The notes under the pieces were generated by a model, which was not told the origin of the DNA, searched no databases, and saw only the letters and a program-made list of their open reading frames with translations. Positions 42,208 to 44,714 of a DNA stretch of 44,714 nucleotides are shown in pieces. The position numbers and the translations under genes are program-made. Within the stretch, counting starts at the first letter, position 1. Each line of letters opens with the position of its first letter. Source of the stretch: Sporosarcina sp. (GTDB lineage: Bacteria; Bacillota; Bacilli; Bacillales_A; Planococcaceae); contig JARIBI010000014.1 of assembly GCA_029257435.1 (NCBI GenBank), positions 1-44,714 of the forward strand. The letters run 5' to 3'.

Positions 42208-43696
42208 TATTCTTGTATTGCCTGTTCTCATTCCTCTTCTTACTGCGATTGTGCTGACGTTCTTCCGCAATTCGTTCATCATGCAGCGTTCACTCAGCTT
42301 CTTGGCGACAGCAGGTTCTGCGGGAATTGGTGTGTACTTGTTGCTGAAAATTCAATCTGAAGGAATTTTGAGATTGGACTTCGGAGGATGGAAGCCGCCC
42401 TATGGCATTCTCTTTGTAGGAGATTCGTTCGCACTGCTGCTGGTGACAGCAGCTGCAACCGTGACGAGTATTATTCTGCTGTACGCATTTTCAACAATAG
42501 GGGAAGCATTCGAAAGGATGTATGTCTATCCCTTCATGCTTTTCTTGCTAGCAGGCGTCAACGGCTCCTTCTTAACGGGCGATATCTTCAACTTGTTCGT
42601 CTGCTTTGAAGTGATGCTGCTTGCGTCTTACGCTCTTTTGATATTGGGGGGACGTAAAGTACAGCTGGTCGAAGCATTCACTTATATTACGATTAATGTG
42701 CTGGCTTCGTGGTTTTTTCTGCTCGCGATTGCATACCTCTATGGCGCAACAGGAACCCTTAATATGGCGCAGCTCGCAGTACGTGTTACTGAAAGTGGCC
42801 AGGGTCCAGTGTTGACGCTGATCAGCCTAATTTTCTTACTTGTTTTCAGTTTGAAAGCGGGCTTACTGCTTTACTTCTGGCTGCCAGGTTCATACAGTGC
42901 ACCTCCAGCCGCGATTGCTGCATTGTTTGGCGCGCTGCTTACAAAAGTGGGGATATATGCGCTGATCCGCATGTTTACGCTCGTGTTCCATCATTCTCCT
43001 GAGATTACCCAGTCGATTATCGGAATCATGGCTGCATTAACGCTGATTGGCGGAAGCATCGGAGCACTTTCATCAAGAGATATCCGGCAAATCATTGCCT
43101 ATAATGTTGTCATTGCAGTCGGTTTCATCCTAGTTGGACTGGCTGCTGGAAATGAAGTCGCGTTGCAAGGCTCGATTTACTATGTGCTGCATGACATGGT
43201 GGTGAAAGCGATGCTATTTCTCGCTGGCGGTTTGATGATTTCATTGACAGGAAAAGCGAAAATCGGAGAGATCAGCGGTTTGCTGCGAAACTATCCCGCA
43301 CTCGGCTGGCTATTCTTCGTCGCCATGCTGTCACTAACAGGAATTCCTCCGTTTAGCGGCTTCATCGGGAAAGTATTGCTCGGAGAAGGGCTGATTGAAG
43401 CGGAAACGTTTGTATTGCTGACCCTCGCGTTCGTGTCGAGTCTGTTTGTGCTGTATTCGTTATTGCGTATTTTCCTCAATTGTTTCATGGGGGAAGCAAT
43501 TATCGGCAGTGAGGAACAAGCTGTATTGAAAAAGCGGACGCTGCTGCCGATTGTGCTGCTTGGCATTTTGACGCTCGCGATTGGAATCGGCGCGAATGTG
43601 CTTGCACCGTTTGTGAATGATGCGGCTGCGACTTTGATTGATCCGCAATCGTATATCAATGCCGTGTTGGATAAAGAAGCGCTGCTCAAAAACTAG
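42200..43696 (+). CDS. mrpD: Mrp Na+/H+ antiporter subunit D
   Basis: The 498-residue, roughly 14-helix protein is the NuoM/N-like subunit. FNLFVCFEVMLLASYALLIL carries the TM5 glutamate, FSLKAGLLLYFWLPGSYSAP the TM7 lysine, and ALFGALLTKVGIYALIRMF the TM8 lysine. Together with MrpA it forms the antiporter modules that exchange Na+ (or K+/Li+) for protons. AAGGAG lies nine bases before the ATG. Confidence 0.96.
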   Translation: MTNILVLPVLIPLLTAIVLTFFRNSFIMQRSLSFLATAGSAGIGVYLLLKIQSEGILRLDFGGWKPPYGILFVGDSFALLLVTAAATVTSIILLYAFSTIGEAFERMYVYPFMLFLLAGVNGSFLTGDIFNLFVCFEVMLLASYALLILGGRKVQLVEAFTYITINVLASWFFLLAIAYLYGATGTLNMAQLAVRVTESGQGPVLTLISLIFLLVFSLKAGLLLYFWLPGSYSAPPAAIAALFGALLTKVGIYALIRMFTLVFHHSPEITQSIIGIMAALTLIGGSIGALSSRDIRQIIAYNVVIAVGFILVGLAAGNEVALQGSIYYVLHDMVVKAMLFLAGGLMISLTGKAKIGEISGLLRNYPALGWLFFVAMLSLTGIPPFSGFIGKVLLGEGLIEAETFVLLTLAFVSSLFVLYSLLRIFLNCFMGEAIIGSEEQAVLKKRTLLPIVLLGILTLAIGIGANVLAPFVNDAAATLIDPQSYINAVLDKEALLKN

Positions 43697-43719
43697 CATG
43701 GAGGAAAGGGGACAGGAGA

Positions 43720-44202
43720 ATGCCAGGTCAGCTGTTATTGAACTTGTTCATCGCATTTTTATGGATGCTGCTCATTGATGAAGACGAATTGCGTTTTTCC
43801 ACGTTCTACGCAGGTTTTCTCGTAGGAATCGGAATCCTGTTCTTCATGCACCGTTTTTTCGGTACACGCTTCTATCTGCGCCGTGTCTATGCTGTGGTCA
43901 AATTGCTATTTATCTTCGTTTCGGAATTGATCCAATCAAGCGCGGTCGTATTGCGCCAAATCTTAAGTCCGCGATTGAAGATTGAACCCGGGATTTTCAA
44001 GTACGAAACGATATTGCGCAGTGACGTGGAAATCACGATGCTGTCGATGCTGCTGACATTGACGCCAGGCTCTGTCGTCATGGAAGTGACGCCGGAAAGT
44101 GATGCGTTATATATACATGCCATGGATGTCCAAGAATCCCGCGATGGGTTGATCAAACAATTGAAGAACTTCGAAAAAGCGATTATGGAGGTGACCCGAT
44201 AA
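43720..44202 (+). CDS. mrpE: Mrp Na+/H+ antiporter subunit E
   Basis: The 160-residue protein has two to three N-terminal helices and a soluble tail, with FYAGFLVGIGILFFM, the SELIQSSAVVLRQIL helix and MLLTLTPGSVVMEVTPESD, the conserved block of MrpE. It has no complex I counterpart. AAAGGGG precedes the ATG by about nine bases, and its stop overlaps the mrpF start (TAATG). Confidence 0.95.
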   Translation: MPGQLLLNLFIAFLWMLLIDEDELRFSTFYAGFLVGIGILFFMHRFFGTRFYLRRVYAVVKLLFIFVSELIQSSAVVLRQILSPRLKIEPGIFKYETILRSDVEITMLSMLLTLTPGSVVMEVTPESDALYIHAMDVQESRDGLIKQLKNFEKAIMEVTR

Positions 44203-44486
44203 TGATACAAACAATGCTTGCGATATCTGTTGTGCTGTTTGCAGTGACGATTGCAATTGCCGTTCTCCGCCTCATTATCGGTCCTTCCATGCCGGATCGT
44301 GTAATCGCGATGGACGTCATTGGCGTGAACTTGCTTGCGACAATCGGAGTCGTGTCAATTGTTTATGGAACAAAAGCGTATTTAGAAGTCATCCTGATTC
44401 TGGGGATCTTGTCGTTCATCAGTACGATTGCCTTTTCCAAGTACATCGAGAGGGGGGTTATCGTTGAACGAAAACGAGATCGGTGA
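44202..44486 (+). CDS. mrpF: Mrp Na+/H+ antiporter subunit F
   Basis: The 94-residue protein has three hydrophobic helices and the family core LIIGPSMPDRVIAMDVIGVN. In B. subtilis MrpF also relates to bile salt (cholate) efflux. It overlaps mrpE by one base and mrpG by 23. Confidence 0.95.
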   Translation: MIQTMLAISVVLFAVTIAIAVLRLIIGPSMPDRVIAMDVIGVNLLATIGVVSIVYGTKAYLEVILILGILSFISTIAFSKYIERGVIVERKRDR

Positions 44487-44714
44487 ATTCATTGGCGCCC
44501 TGCTCATCCTCTTCGGAAGTATTTTCAGCGTAATCAGTGTGTTTGGGCTGATTCGCTTGCCAGATGTCTACACGCGTTCACACGCCGCAACGAAAAGCTC
44601 AACGCTATCGGTGCTGCTTACCTTAATCGGCGTGTTCCTGTATTTCTTGTTCCACGACCATTTCGTCAGTGTCCGTGTATTGCTGGGAATCGTCTTCGTA
44701 TTCCTCACAGCTCC
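44464..44714 (+). CDS. mrpG: Mrp Na+/H+ antiporter subunit G, N-terminal part (cut by window end)
   Basis: A TTG at 44464-44466, six bases after AGAGGGGGG, opens a frame that stays open to the window edge (83 codons). The product starts NENEIGEFIGALLILFGSIF and has IRLPDVYTRSHAATKSSTLS, the signature of MrpG, followed by the second helix pair. It completes the standard mrpABCDEFG order; the last ~40 residues lie outside the window. Confidence 0.9.
   Translation, partial: MNENEIGEFIGALLILFGSIFSVISVFGLIRLPDVYTRSHAATKSSTLSVLLTLIGVFLYFLFHDHFVSVRVLLGIVFVFLTA

Noticed and set aside
1-44714. CRISPR arrays, tRNA/rRNA genes, insertion sequences or prophage genes
   Set aside because: No regularly spaced repeats, no cloverleaf or rRNA sequences and no transposase, integrase or phage structural genes were seen on either strand.

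Overview
The window looks like a chromosomal segment of a low-to-moderate GC Gram-positive bacterium of the Planococcaceae (Sporosarcina/Planococcus-like). The evidence is strong AGGAGG-type ribosome binding sites, frequent TTG/GTG starts, many proteins that resemble Bacillus subtilis counterparts (YerD, YngI, YdaT, GuaD, YclNOPQ, YceI/NiaP, BmrA, YkvI, YhfW, MrpA-G), and a complete staphyloxanthin-type C30 carotenoid cluster. The genus is an inference; no rRNA or tRNA gene is present. Almost all of the window reads as ordinary, well-packed chromosome without phage or transposase genes.

Layout. 1-5.8 kb: a truncated methyltransferase, a nitroreductase, a membrane-anchored glutamate-synthase-like flavoprotein, an acyl-CoA synthetase, a small DUF2188 protein and a guanine-deaminase-like enzyme. 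5.9-12 kb: a sodium/proline symporter, a 595-bp gene-free stretch holding a Bacillales-type intergenic repeat, a glyoxalase-fold protein, HflX and an ABC exporter. 12-17 kb: a lipoprotein, then a four-gene siderophore (petrobactin-type) ABC importer under a consensus promoter bracketed by two Fur-box-like palindromes. 17-20.4 kb: a FapA/DUF342 protein and a NiaP-like niacin transporter whose -10 box overlaps a palindromic operator. 20.4-26 kb (minus strand): crtN-crtM-crtP-crtQ-crtO, which should carry farnesyl diphosphate through dehydrosqualene and diaponeurosporene to a glycosylated, acylated C30 carotenoid. Divergent from it is a MerR-type regulator with a cobalamin-binding-like C-terminal region (CarH/LitR architecture). 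The 229-bp divergent region carries five copies of a 12-bp element.

27-32.5 kb (plus): an unusual cysteine-free uracil-DNA-glycosylase-like protein, a BmrA-like multidrug ABC exporter, a 3-methyladenine DNA glycosylase that seems to start at ATT or ATC, a DJ-1/PfpI stress protein, a 51-residue membrane protein and a YkvI-like transporter. 32.5-38.7 kb: flavohaemoglobin (hmp) divergent from its nitric-oxide sensor nsrR, Mn-dependent pyrophosphatase, a Rieske flavoprotein, murB, and a KdpD-type universal-stress-domain protein. 38.7-44.7 kb: a long, possibly structured leader followed by the Mrp Na+/H+ antiporter operon mrpABCDEFG; mrpG runs off the right edge.

Most interesting for follow-up: the crt/MerR-B12 switch, whose regulator keeps the lower-ligand His but lacks the canonical light-switch His of CarH; the two copies (full length and internally deleted) of a palindromic-ended intergenic repeat; the non-AUG start of the alkyladenine glycosylase; the cysteine-free UDG; and the untranslated leader in front of mrp.
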